Below are positions 1-6,679 of a stretch of 13,668 nucleotides of DNA, piece after piece. Under the pieces are notes generated by a model. It ran no database searches. It saw nothing but the letters and a program-made list of their open reading frames with translations, and was not told the origin of the DNA. This stretch comes from a bacterium. Its GTDB lineage: Bacteria; Verrucomicrobiota; Verrucomicrobiia; Limisphaerales; J093. The position numbers were made by a program, and so were the translations under genes. Numbering within the stretch: position 1 is the stretch's first letter; each line of letters starts with the position of its first letter. The DNA lies in the NCBI GenBank assembly GCA_021784265.1, contig JAJXTA010000014.1:1-13668 (forward strand), written 5' to 3'.

Positions 1-1
1 G

Positions 2-2008
2 ACTTCGGGCACGGCCCCGCTGACGGTCCAATTCACCGACACCTCGACGGGAAGCCTCAGCGCCTGGGATTGGAACTTCGGGGATAATACGGCGCATAGC
101 GCGAGCCAGAATCCAAGCCACACTTACACCAACGCCAGCAACTACACCGTGACGCTCACGGTCACCGGCAGCGGTGGCACCAACAGTAAGAGCGGAACCA
201 TCCAGGCGACCGATGGGCCGCCGCCACCACCGCCGGCGCCAGTGGCCAATTTCAGCGCCAGCCCGACTTCGGGTACGGCCCCGCTGACGGTCCAATTCAC
301 CGACACCTCGACGGGGAGCCTCAGCGTCTGGGATTGGAACTTTGGAGATAACTCGGCCCATAGTTCGGTCCAGAGCCCCTCGCACAGCTACACCAATGCA
401 GGGACCTACTCTGTGACCCTGACGGTCACCGGTGCCGGTGGCAGCACCAGCAAGAGCACGACCATCCAAGTGGCCGATGCGCCGCCGCCCTCACCGCCAG
501 CGCCAACGGCCGATTTCACAGACTATCCGGCCTCGGGTCCGGCACCGCTGGGCGTCGAGTTCACCGACACCTCCACGGGTAAAATCACTACCTGGGATTG
601 GGACTTCGGTGACCAGACGAGTCACAGCGGCGCGCCGAGTCCGTACCACACCTATGCCAGCGCGGGCAACTACACCGCGACTCTCACCGTGACGGGCCCG
701 GGCGGGAGCAGCCGCAAGAGCGCCTCCATCCAGGCGACCGCCCCGCCGCCGCCACCGCCTCCAGCGCCGGTGGCGGCTTTCTCCGCGAACCCGTCCTCTG
801 GCCAGGCACCGCTGAACGTGCAGTTCACCGATCAATCCACGGGCAGCATCAACGGTTGGGATTGGGACTTCGGGGACAGCACCGCCCACAGCACGGCTCA
901 GAACCCGAGCCACACCTATGCCAGCGCGGGCAACTACACCGCGACTCTCACCGTGACGGGCCCGGGCGGGAGCAGCCGCAAGAGCGCCTCCATCCAGGTG
1001 ACGGCCCCGCCGCCGCCACCACCAACACCGGCCGCGGCGCCCGTGGCGGCCTTCGCGGCGAATCCACCGGCAGGCCAAGCGCCGCTGAACGTGCAGTTCA
1101 CCGACCAGTCCACGGGCAGCATCAACCGTTGGGATTGGGATTTCGGCGATAACACCCCCCATAGCACGGCTCAGAACCCGAGCCACACTTACCTCTATCC
1201 GGGGACGTTCACCGTTACCTTGGCGGTGGCCGGTTCCGGGGGTACCAGCACGGCCAACGGCACGGTGCGGGTCGCGCCGCCGCCCTCTCCCGGCGGGCGG
1301 CCGGTGGTGACGGTCGTCGCTTCGAATCCGAACGCCTCGGCCGCCGGGCCGTCGGGTACATTCACCCTCCACCTCTCGACCAGCGTCGCCTCGCCGATCA
1401 CGGTTTCCTACACCCTGGGCGGCAACGCGCAAAACGGGGTGGACTATCAGGCCTTGAGCGGCTCGGTCACCGTGCCCGCAGGGGCGACGTCAGTTGAGAT
1501 CACGGTGAACCCAATTCCCAACCCCACCATGACGTTTAACCAACCGGTCTATCTCATGCTCTACGGCTATACCGCGGCAGCGTATATCGTGGGCACGCCG
1601 AACGCGGCCACGGTCATCATACATGGCAACCCGCCACCGCCAGCCCGACCGACCGCGACCGTAGTGGCGACCACCCCGACCGCCTCGGTGTCGGGCGCGG
1701 TGGGCGTCTTCACCGTGACCCTTTCGAACAGCACCCCAACGCCCGTCACCGTGTCCTACACCTTGGGTGGCAACGCCCAAAACGGTGTGGATTATGAGAC
1801 GTTGAGCGGGTCCGTAACCCTCCCCGCGGGCGCCACCTCGGCGGACGTGGATGTAGTGCCGGTGCTGGATCCGCTGATGACCCGGGATCAGCCGGTGTAC
1901 CTGATGCTGGGCGGCTCCACCGGGGCGCCCTACGTGGTGGGCAAACCCGACGCGGCAACGGTAACGATCCTGGGCGCGCTGAGTGGCGGTGTCCTGGGCG
2001 GCCTCTAG
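2..2008 (+). CDS. Secreted multi-domain protein with PKD repeats and Calx-beta domains (5' end missing)
   Basis: The reading frame is open from base 2 with no start in context, so this is the C-terminal 668 residues of a longer protein. Five PKD domains are visible, each with the W-D-W-(N/D)-F-G-D core and a closing Y-T-x-T-L-T-V-x-G strand: about 2-205, 239-466, 503-736, 767-1000 and 1046-1270. Linkers between them are proline runs such as PPPPPPAPVA. Two Calx-beta-like domains follow (about 1303-1623 and 1648-1974) and share the segment VSYTLGGNAQNGVDY. PKD domains are usually extracellular beta-sandwich spacers or polysaccharide/protein-binding modules, and Calx-beta domains often bind Ca2+ in adhesins. 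The protein is therefore probably exported and surface-associated. No transmembrane anchor, LPXTG or PEP-CTERM sorting signal is visible at the C-terminus, which ends ...ALSGGVLGGL. A catalytic domain, if any, would lie upstream of the window. Domain calls are confident; cellular role is unknown. Confidence 0.9.
   Translation, partial: TSGTAPLTVQFTDTSTGSLSAWDWNFGDNTAHSASQNPSHTYTNASNYTVTLTVTGSGGTNSKSGTIQATDGPPPPPPAPVANFSASPTSGTAPLTVQFTDTSTGSLSVWDWNFGDNSAHSSVQSPSHSYTNAGTYSVTLTVTGAGGSTSKSTTIQVADAPPPSPPAPTADFTDYPASGPAPLGVEFTDTSTGKITTWDWDFGDQTSHSGAPSPYHTYASAGNYTATLTVTGPGGSSRKSASIQATAPPPPPPPAPVAAFSANPSSGQAPLNVQFTDQSTGSINGWDWDFGDSTAHSTAQNPSHTYASAGNYTATLTVTGPGGSSRKSASIQVTAPPPPPPTPAAAPVAAFAANPPAGQAPLNVQFTDQSTGSINRWDWDFGDNTPHSTAQNPSHTYLYPGTFTVTLAVAGSGGTSTANGTVRVAPPPSPGGRPVVTVVASNPNASAAGPSGTFTLHLSTSVASPITVSYTLGGNAQNGVDYQALSGSVTVPAGATSVEITVNPIPNPTMTFNQPVYLMLYGYTAAAYIVGTPNAATVIIHGNPPPPARPTATVVATTPTASVSGAVGVFTVTLSNSTPTPVTVSYTLGGNAQNGVDYETLSGSVTLPAGATSADVDVVPVLDPLMTRDQPVYLMLGGSTGAPYVVGKPDAATVTILGALSGGVLGGL
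646..998 (+). repeat. 89-bp perfect direct repeat inside PKD modules 3 and 4
   Basis: Bases 646-734 and 910-998 are identical by eye over 89 bases, an offset of 264 bases or exactly 88 codons. They encode the second half of PKD domains 3 and 4. Modules 1 and 2 are also nearly identical at the same 264-base offset (bases 1-60 against 265-324, with about two differences). Modules 4 and 5 are closely similar at an offset of 273 bases. Identity that includes synonymous sites indicates recent duplication or gene conversion rather than selection on the protein alone. Confidence 0.9.
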
Positions 2009-2009
2009 C

Positions 2010-2050
2010 GCCCGCGCCAGGGCGGGCCGCCGCGGCGAAGCAAGCCGCGG
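2010..2050. terminator. Two consecutive GC-rich hairpins between convergent genes (possible bidirectional terminator)
   Basis: The 50-base gap between the stop codons of the PKD gene and the minus-strand oxidoreductase holds two perfect inverted repeats. The first is GCCCGC at 2010-2015 pairing with 2022-2027 (6-base loop). The second is CCGCGGC at 2030-2036 pairing with 2044-2050 (7-base loop). The position between convergent genes fits a shared terminator. Neither stem is followed by a T-tract on either strand, so classical intrinsic termination is not shown. Confidence 0.4.
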
Positions 2051-2058
2051 GTCAGCCC

Positions 2059-3405
2059 TCAGACGTTCGCTGGCTCTGGGTGGACCCAGGGGGTCCGATA
2101 GGGGCGATGCAGGAGGCCGTTGGCTTCCTCATCGCCCACGACCCGCCCTGCGGCGCCATCCCACGCCAGCGTCCGGCCCAGTTTCATCGAAAGATTGGCC
2201 AAAATGCAGGACGTGGTCGAGATGTAGCCTTGCTCGATGTCGGCGACGGGCTTGCCGCGGGTGGCGATGCAAGCCAGCAGGTCTTGCATGTGGCGGCGCA
2301 CGGCCGGGGCGCAGTGCTTCTCGAGGTCCTTCTCCGTCTTATCCTCCGGGTATTGTTCCAGCTCGTAAGTAACGTCGCGGTGGATGGGTTGGCCGCCGTC
2401 GAGCGGGAGGAAATCGTAACTGAAGACGCTCGCCTTCAACGTCCCTTTGTCCCCGTAGAACGTCGCGCTCCACGGATAGTTGGCGTCGGGGGCCTGGCCC
2501 CAGGTCCGATGTTGCCAGACGACTTGCAGATCGTCGTAGTCGAAGGTGGCGGTCTGCGTGTCGCTGATGTTGGCTTTGCTGCGCTTGTCCACCAGGATAC
2601 CGCCGGCCGAGGAGACCCGCTTGGGCCAGCCCAGGTCCATCATCCAGCGAACCATGTCGAACATGTGGATGGCCATGTCGCCCACGATCCCGTTGCCGTA
2701 TTCCATGAAGGCGCGCCACCCGCGTGGGTGCACCCAGCGATTGTACGGGCGCAGGGGCGCGGGGCCGGTCCACAGGTCATAATCGAGATAGTCGGGCGGC
2801 GCGGTGTCGGGCGGGTTCCCACTGGCGCGCATGTGCCAGTAGCAGCAGATGTCCACGTGCCCGATGTGGCCGAGGCGGCCTGGTTTGAGGATCGTATCGC
2901 GGGCCTCGATCAGGTGGGGCGTACTGCGCCGCTGCGTGCCGACCTGGACGACGCGGCCATGGCGCCGGGCGGCCGCCAGCATGGCTTGGCCCTCGAGGAT
3001 GTCCACGCTGATGGGCTTTTGCACATAGATATCGGCGCCCGCCCGCACCGCGGCCAGAAAGATGAGGGCATGCCAATGGTCCGGCGTGCCGATCAGGACC
3101 AGGTCGAGGTCCTTCTCCCGGAGCATTTCCCGGTAGTCGCCGTAGGTGCGGGGTTTCTGGTGGGAGCGTTGGCGCTGGGCAACCAACGCCGCCGCCTCGG
3201 CCAGCATGTGTTTATCCACGTCGCAGAGCGAGACCACCTCGACCGGCGCCACCTGGATCAGCCGCAGCAGGTCGGTCTTGCCGTACCAGCCGCAGCCGAT
3301 GAGGCCCACCCGTTTGTGTTGGTCGGCCAGTTCGGCGCTCTCACCGCGCCAGGCGGACATGGCCAAGCCGGCGGCGCTGAGTCCAAGGAACGTTCGGCGA
3401 TTCAT
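2059..3405 (-). CDS. Gfo/Idh/MocA family NAD(P)-dependent oxidoreductase with Tat signal peptide
   Basis: 448 residues. The N-terminus MNRRTFLGLSAAGLAMSAW is a twin-arginine signal (RR-T-F-L followed by a hydrophobic stretch), so the folded, cofactor-loaded enzyme is probably exported to the periplasm. A Rossmann nucleotide-binding loop follows (G37-C-G-W-Y-G42), then IGTPDHWH (105-112) and the family EKP motif as Q129-K130-P131. The catalytic-region motif GDMAIHMFD has D243, H247 and D250. Family members oxidise or reduce sugars and sugar derivatives with NAD(P); the substrate cannot be read from the sequence. Tat-exported paralogues are typical of Planctomycetes and Verrucomicrobia. The frame stays open upstream to 3672, but that stretch lies antiparallel-frame within the stress-protein gene and would bury the Tat signal, so ATG at 3403-3405 is the start. 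No Shine-Dalgarno is visible; a promoter-like element lies immediately upstream. The gene is 74 bases downstream of the universal stress gene on the same strand. Confidence 0.93.
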   Translation of the reverse strand: MNRRTFLGLSAAGLAMSAWRGESAELADQHKRVGLIGCGWYGKTDLLRLIQVAPVEVVSLCDVDKHMLAEAAALVAQRQRSHQKPRTYGDYREMLREKDLDLVLIGTPDHWHALIFLAAVRAGADIYVQKPISVDILEGQAMLAAARRHGRVVQVGTQRRSTPHLIEARDTILKPGRLGHIGHVDICCYWHMRASGNPPDTAPPDYLDYDLWTGPAPLRPYNRWVHPRGWRAFMEYGNGIVGDMAIHMFDMVRWMMDLGWPKRVSSAGGILVDKRSKANISDTQTATFDYDDLQVVWQHRTWGQAPDANYPWSATFYGDKGTLKASVFSYDFLPLDGGQPIHRDVTYELEQYPEDKTEKDLEKHCAPAVRRHMQDLLACIATRGKPVADIEQGYISTTSCILANLSMKLGRTLAWDGAAGRVVGDEEANGLLHRPYRTPWVHPEPANV

Positions 3406-3411
3406 GGGTTG

Positions 3412-3440
3412 ATCATAATCGGAAGTTGTAGGGCGCACAA
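3412..3440 (-). promoter_or_regulatory. Candidate promoter of the Tat oxidoreductase gene (leaderless geometry)
   Basis: On the minus strand, TTGTGC (3435-3440) is separated by 17 bases from TATGAT (3412-3417). TATGAT matches five of six bases of the sigma70 -10 consensus. The ATG begins only 6 bases after the -10, so a transcript from this promoter would start at or next to the start codon. This agrees with the absence of a ribosome-binding site. The -35 match is only moderate. Confidence 0.45.
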
Positions 3441-3479
3441 GCCGGCTGGCATTCCCGCCCGGCCCGGAGGCGATCATGG

Positions 3480-4031
3480 TCACCCCGCCGCGTCCGGACG
3501 GACGAACTCGTGCTCGCGCTCCCGCACCACCAGCACGGGACACGGCGCGTAGCGCACCACGCGCTCGGCGGTGCTCCCCAGCACGACGTGCTTCAGCCCG
3601 GTATAACCGTGGGTGCCCAGGACGATCAGATCCACTTGCTGTTCCTTGGCCACGGCACAGATCTCCTGCCAAGGCCGGCCCAGGCGCAATTCGCTCCGCG
3701 GGGCGGAGCCGCCCGCGCCGAGCCCCGCCACCAGCCGTTCAAGCTGCTGGGCGGCGTTCTGCCGCAGCTCGGCCTCCAGCAGGGGCGCCTCCATCTCCCC
3801 CAACCCCGTGCCCACGTAACTGAGCTCGACCACGTGCAGCAGGAGCAGGCCGGCTTGAAATTGGGCCGCGAAGGCGCGGGCGTACTCGAGCGCTTTCGCC
3901 GCGGGCGCCGAAAAGTCCACTGGCACCAGCACGCGCTGGAGCCGAATCTGGGAGGGGGGCGGGTTCGTGGGGGCCGCGCTCGGGCCGGAGGCGGTGACGG
4001 GCTGGGCTGGGGGCGGGGTTGCGTTGCTCAT
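3480..4031 (-). CDS. Universal stress protein (UspA family)
   Basis: 183 residues forming a single Usp domain (about residues 29-171) after a Pro/Ala-rich N-terminal tail of about 27 residues. The fold start RVLVPVDFS (33-41) and the ATP-binding signature G-2x-G-9x-G-S/T (G139-T-H-G142 ... G152-S153) are both intact, so this should be an ATP-binding Usp rather than the UspA-like non-binding type. It ends PCPVLVVRE, the usual last strand. Usp proteins are cytosolic and act in starvation and stress survival; the precise role is not predictable. The start is set by a good Shine-Dalgarno, AAGGAG at 4039-4044, 7 bases before ATG. The gene follows the Trm112-like gene by 42 bases on the same strand and may be the last gene of the lar transcript. 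Confidence 0.95.
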   Translation of the reverse strand: MSNATPPPAQPVTASGPSAAPTNPPPSQIRLQRVLVPVDFSAPAAKALEYARAFAAQFQAGLLLLHVVELSYVGTGLGEMEAPLLEAELRQNAAQQLERLVAGLGAGGSAPRSELRLGRPWQEICAVAKEQQVDLIVLGTHGYTGLKHVVLGSTAERVVRYAPCPVLVVREREHEFVRPDAAG

Positions 4032-4038
4032 GCTGGGT

Positions 4039-4044
4039 CTCCTT
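4039..4044 (-). promoter_or_regulatory. Ribosome-binding site of the universal stress gene
   Basis: AAGGAG read on the minus strand, 7 bases upstream of the ATG at 4029-4031. It supports this start for the Usp gene. Confidence 0.8.
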
Positions 4045-4073
4045 TCTGGTTCGGGCCGAGGCGCGGCGACCGC

Positions 4074-4322
4074 TCAACTCAGGGGCAGCGCCTCGTCAAT
4101 CAATAGGATGGGGATCGCTTGGCGGACCGGGTAGAGGTACTTGCCATCGGCCCGCACCAAGCCGCCGTCGATCGGTTCCGCGACCAGCGTCCCCGCGCGA
4201 TTCCGGGTCTGGCCGGCGGCAATCTGTTGGTTGAGGCGGGCGACGACCTCGGGTGCCGCCTCGGCCAACGGCTGGTGCGTTTCCGGACAACAGAGGATGG
4301 GGAGGAGCTCGGGATCGATCAT
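4074..4322 (-). CDS. Trm112-like / UPF0434 small protein
   Basis: 82 residues starting MIDPELLPILCCPETHQPL and ending with YLYPVRQAIPILLIDEALPL, the conserved 'YPIRDGIPVLL' signature of the Trm112p-like/UPF0434 family. In eukaryotes and archaea Trm112 is a zinc-binding activator of methyltransferases; the bacterial versions are poorly characterised and no partner can be named here. The usual zinc-site CPxC is changed: C11-C12-P-E-T-H16, with no later cysteine pair, so metal binding is doubtful. The ATG at 4320-4322 is chosen over an in-frame start at 4409 because it has a full 8-base Shine-Dalgarno just upstream. It also overlaps the larC stop codon as ATGA, and the extra 29 residues would be low-complexity. 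Translation is probably coupled to larC. Confidence 0.85.
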   Translation of the reverse strand: MIDPELLPILCCPETHQPLAEAAPEVVARLNQQIAAGQTRNRAGTLVAEPIDGGLVRADGKYLYPVRQAIPILLIDEALPLS

Positions 4323-5722
4323 GGCCTCACCTCCGGTCCCAGCGCCAGGAGCGCGGCCTCGTACACGGCCTTGAGCGGCAGGCCGCTCGAGGCCGCCACC
4401 GCCCGACAAGACTCAAACTCCGGCGCCGCCTGCACGATCCGCCCATCCAAGCGCCCGAGCTTCACCCGGACCGGTCCCTGCGGAGTCTGCACCTGGCGAA
4501 ACTCCCGCCGCAGTTTGCGGCGCTCGGCCAGGGTGCGCCGCACGCCAAAAGCGCTGGTTTCACGCAGCATCAGCTCGGTAAAGCGGTCCGCCGTGGCCTG
4601 GGGACACAGCACCGTGAGCACCACCCCGGGCCGGCCCTTTTTCATCACCACCGGGGTATGGAACGCGTCCAGTGCCCCGGCCGCGAGGCACTGCTCGACG
4701 AACTGTCCGAGGATTTCGGGGTTGATATCGTCCAGATTCGTCTCCAACACCGCCACCGTGTCGGTTTCCCAATCGTGGGCCGCAGCCGCGACCGGGGCCT
4801 CCGCCTCGCCCAGGATCGCCCGCACGACATTCGGGCGGGTGCGATGCTCCCGCCGGCCCAGGCCATAACCGATCCGTTCGACCCGCAGCCCGGGCAAGGG
4901 CCCAAAGCTCTCGGCGAACTCGGCCAACAAGGCCGCCCCCGTGGGGGTGATCAGCTCGTGCGGCTCCTCGCATTGCGCCACCACGATCCCGCGGGCGCCG
5001 AGGATCTCCAGGGTCGCGGGGGCGGGGATCGGAAACCGTCCGTGGGCGCAGTCCACCCAACCGGTCCCCTCGACCACGCGGCTGGCCCAAAGCCGCGGTT
5101 GGCCCAATGCCTCCAAGGCCACGCACGCTCCGACAATGTCCACGATCGAATCCACCGCCCCGACCTCGTGGAAGTGGACCCGCTCGGGCGGGCACCCGTG
5201 GATTTTGCCTTCGGCCACCGCGATGCGGCGGAAGACCGCGAGGGCCTTGGTCTTGACCCAGGGGGAGCAATGGCTCGCCTCGAGCATCGCGGTGATCTGG
5301 CCGAAATCGCGGCTGGGCTGGGCGTGGGTGTGGCCGTGGCCGCCAGGCGCATGCTCCGCCGTGGCGGCCGGATGCTCGTGGTCGTGGGCGTGCGGGTGAG
5401 GATGGTCGTGGTGGGTGTGCGCGTGGCCAGGCGCTCCCGGCCCGTGCTCATGAGCCACCTTGGCTTCGAGGTGAGGAGGCGGGGCCTGTCCACCGCGGCC
5501 GGGCACCGCCAACGCCTCCGGGATCCCTTCGACGTGGACCTCGAAACGCACCCCCACGATACTGGCCTTGGATTGGCGGGAGGCGTGAACATGGTAGCCC
5601 ACCAACGGCAGGTCGGCGAGCGCCTCGGTCACTTGGCGCAGCTCGACCCCCAGGTCCAACAGCGCCCCCAGGAACATGTCGCCGCTGAGGCCGCTGACGA
5701 GGTCCAGATAAAGGGTTTTCAT
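4319..5722 (-). CDS. larC: LarC, nickel insertion protein of NPN cofactor biosynthesis
   Basis: 467 residues. LarC is the CTP-dependent nickel chelatase that inserts Ni into pyridinium-3,5-bisthiocarboxylate mononucleotide, the last step in making the nickel-pincer nucleotide cofactor of lactate racemase and related enzymes. The N-terminal signature LYLDLVSGLSGDMFLGALLD (4-23) is diagnostic. Further LarC1 signatures are VHFHEVGAVDSIVDIVG (182-198) and ELITPTGAALL (256-266). The LarC2 half begins near 285 and includes ETNLDDINPE (327-336) and the K361-K362-G-R-P-G segment. Lactobacillus larC needs a ribosomal frameshift to join LarC1 and LarC2; here the two halves are one continuous frame. Residues 91-133 form a His-rich insert with 16 histidines in 43 residues, a probable nickel-binding arm. 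The start at 5720-5722 overlaps the larB stop (ATGA). A 60-residue Arg-rich in-frame extension upstream lies inside larB and is rejected. No clear Shine-Dalgarno is present, so translation likely depends on larB. Confidence 0.95.
   Translation of the reverse strand: MKTLYLDLVSGLSGDMFLGALLDLGVELRQVTEALADLPLVGYHVHASRQSKASIVGVRFEVHVEGIPEALAVPGRGGQAPPPHLEAKVAHEHGPGAPGHAHTHHDHPHPHAHDHEHPAATAEHAPGGHGHTHAQPSRDFGQITAMLEASHCSPWVKTKALAVFRRIAVAEGKIHGCPPERVHFHEVGAVDSIVDIVGACVALEALGQPRLWASRVVEGTGWVDCAHGRFPIPAPATLEILGARGIVVAQCEEPHELITPTGAALLAEFAESFGPLPGLRVERIGYGLGRREHRTRPNVVRAILGEAEAPVAAAAHDWETDTVAVLETNLDDINPEILGQFVEQCLAAGALDAFHTPVVMKKGRPGVVLTVLCPQATADRFTELMLRETSAFGVRRTLAERRKLRREFRQVQTPQGPVRVKLGRLDGRIVQAAPEFESCRAVAASSGLPLKAVYEAALLALGPEVRP
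4327..4334 (-). promoter_or_regulatory. Strong Shine-Dalgarno for the Trm112-like gene inside the larC 3' end
   Basis: GGAGGTGA on the minus strand is a full match to the anti-Shine-Dalgarno of 16S rRNA. It lies 4 bases before ATG (7 bases counted from GGAGG) and within the last codons of larC. It decides the start codon and suggests the small protein is made at a higher rate than LarC. Confidence 0.8.
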
Positions 5723-6573
5723 GCCCCGTGAGATTGTCGGCGGCGGCCGGTTCTGTTCCCCGCCCGAGACCCGGCCGGCGTCGGGGCCGACGGGGGTGGC
5801 TCCTTTGTTGAGGCGCCGGTGGTGAGGGCGTTGATCTGGCTGGCGGCGTAGCCGGCGCCGAAGCCGTTGTCGATGTTCACCACGGTGACGCCGCTGCCGC
5901 AACTGTTGAGCATGCCCAGGAGCGCGGCCACGCCCCCGAAACTGGCGCCGTAGCCGACGCTGGTGGGCACCGCGATGACCGGGCAGCCGACCAACCCGGC
6001 CACCACACTGGGCAACGCCCCTTCCATGCCCGCCGCCGCCACGATCACGTGCGCCCGCTGCAGCAGGTCCAGCCGGACCAACAACCGGTGCAGACCCGCC
6101 ACCCCAACGTCGTAGAGCCGTTCCACGTGGTTGCCCATGATCTCGGCCGTCACCGCCGCCTCCTCCGCCACGGGCAGATCACTCGTGCCGGCGCATAACA
6201 CCGCGATCGTCCCGGGCCGCTTTGGCAGCGGGTCGCCCTCCATCGTGACGCAGCGGGCCGTGCGATGATACACCGCCGCCGGAAAGCGCCGGCGCACCGC
6301 CCGCGCCTGCTCGGGGCTGGCGCGCGTGACCAAGAGCCGCCCATCCCGCCGCCAGATCTCGCCCGCGATCCCGACGACTTGTTCGGGTGTCTTGCTGCCA
6401 CCAAAGATCACCTCCGGAAATCCCTTCCTTAACGCCCGGTGATTATCCACCCGCGCGTAGCCCAGCGAGGCTAACGGCGCGGCCTGAAACGCGCGCAGCA
6501 CCCGCGCCCGATCCACCTCGCCCGCCTGGAATTGGTCCAACAACGCAATGGCTTCCGCTGATGTCACGTCCAA
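5719..6573 (-). CDS. larB: LarB, pyridinium-3,5-biscarboxylic acid mononucleotide synthase
   Basis: 284 residues. LarB carboxylates the pyridine ring of nicotinic acid adenine dinucleotide and releases AMP, giving the precursor that LarE sulfurates and LarC metallates. The N-terminal third carries the family block GFPEVIFGGSKTPEQVV (51-67). The PurE-like core has VLCAGTSDLPVAEEA (125-139), DVGVAGLHRLL (155-165), GMEGALPSVVAGL (182-194) and VNIDNGFGAGYAASQIN (232-248). E184 and C225 lie 41 residues apart, the same spacing as the catalytic Glu180 and Cys221 described for Lactobacillus LarB. After about residue 250 there is a Pro- and Arg-rich tail of about 34 residues that is not part of the fold. 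The start is uncertain: TTG at 6573-6571 gives the longest product, and GTG at 6567-6565 is two codons in; neither has a clear Shine-Dalgarno. It is the first gene of the minus-strand operon and overlaps larC by 4 bases. Confidence 0.96.
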   Translation of the reverse strand: MDVTSAEAIALLDQFQAGEVDRARVLRAFQAAPLASLGYARVDNHRALRKGFPEVIFGGSKTPEQVVGIAGEIWRRDGRLLVTRASPEQARAVRRRFPAAVYHRTARCVTMEGDPLPKRPGTIAVLCAGTSDLPVAEEAAVTAEIMGNHVERLYDVGVAGLHRLLVRLDLLQRAHVIVAAAGMEGALPSVVAGLVGCPVIAVPTSVGYGASFGGVAALLGMLNSCGSGVTVVNIDNGFGAGYAASQINALTTGASTKEPPPSAPTPAGSRAGNRTGRRRQSHGA

Positions 6574-6607
6574 AGGTTAGCCCGGCGGGCCCCCGCGGTC
6601 ACGCGGG
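6574..6607 (-). promoter_or_regulatory. Possible larB promoter with an overlapping palindrome
   Basis: On the minus strand GTGACC (6597-6602, four of six matches to TTGACA) is 17 bases from TAACCT (6574-6579, three of six matches to TATAAT). A perfect inverted repeat, CCCGCG at 6592-6597 with CGCGGG at 6602-6607 and a 4-base loop, covers the -35 region. It could be an operator or chance in GC-rich DNA. The promoter match is weak. Confidence 0.25.
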
Positions 6608-6679
6608 AAAACGCTCGACCCTCACCCGCGTTGGTCCCTCCCGGCTTGCCGACCGCCGCGCGGCCGCCGAGAGTCCGGC

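Noticed and set aside
1..1300. Regular repeats suggesting a CRISPR array or tandem satellite
   Set aside because: The 264-base period keeps the reading frame and encodes PKD domains; there are no short repeats with unique spacers.
491..1432. Long open frame on the minus strand opposite the PKD repeats
   Set aside because: Arg/Gly/His-rich translation with no recognisable domain; it is the antisense shadow of a repetitive GC-rich gene.
2080..3552. 490-codon plus-strand open frame opposite the oxidoreductase
   Set aside because: The minus strand encodes a clear Gfo/Idh/MocA protein over the same bases; the plus-strand product has no family features.
3406..3672. N-terminal extension of the oxidoreductase to an upstream start
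   Set aside because: It overlaps the universal stress gene, is Arg-rich and would place the Tat signal internally.
4323..4409. 29-residue extension of the Trm112-like protein
   Set aside because: It lies inside larC, while a perfect Shine-Dalgarno precedes the internal ATG.
4253..5731. 492-codon plus-strand open frame opposite larC
   Set aside because: Shadow of larC created by high third-position GC; no start signal or domain.
5723..5902. 60-residue N-terminal extension of LarC
   Set aside because: Arg-rich shadow of the larB 3' end; MKTLYLDLVSGLSGD is the family N-terminus.
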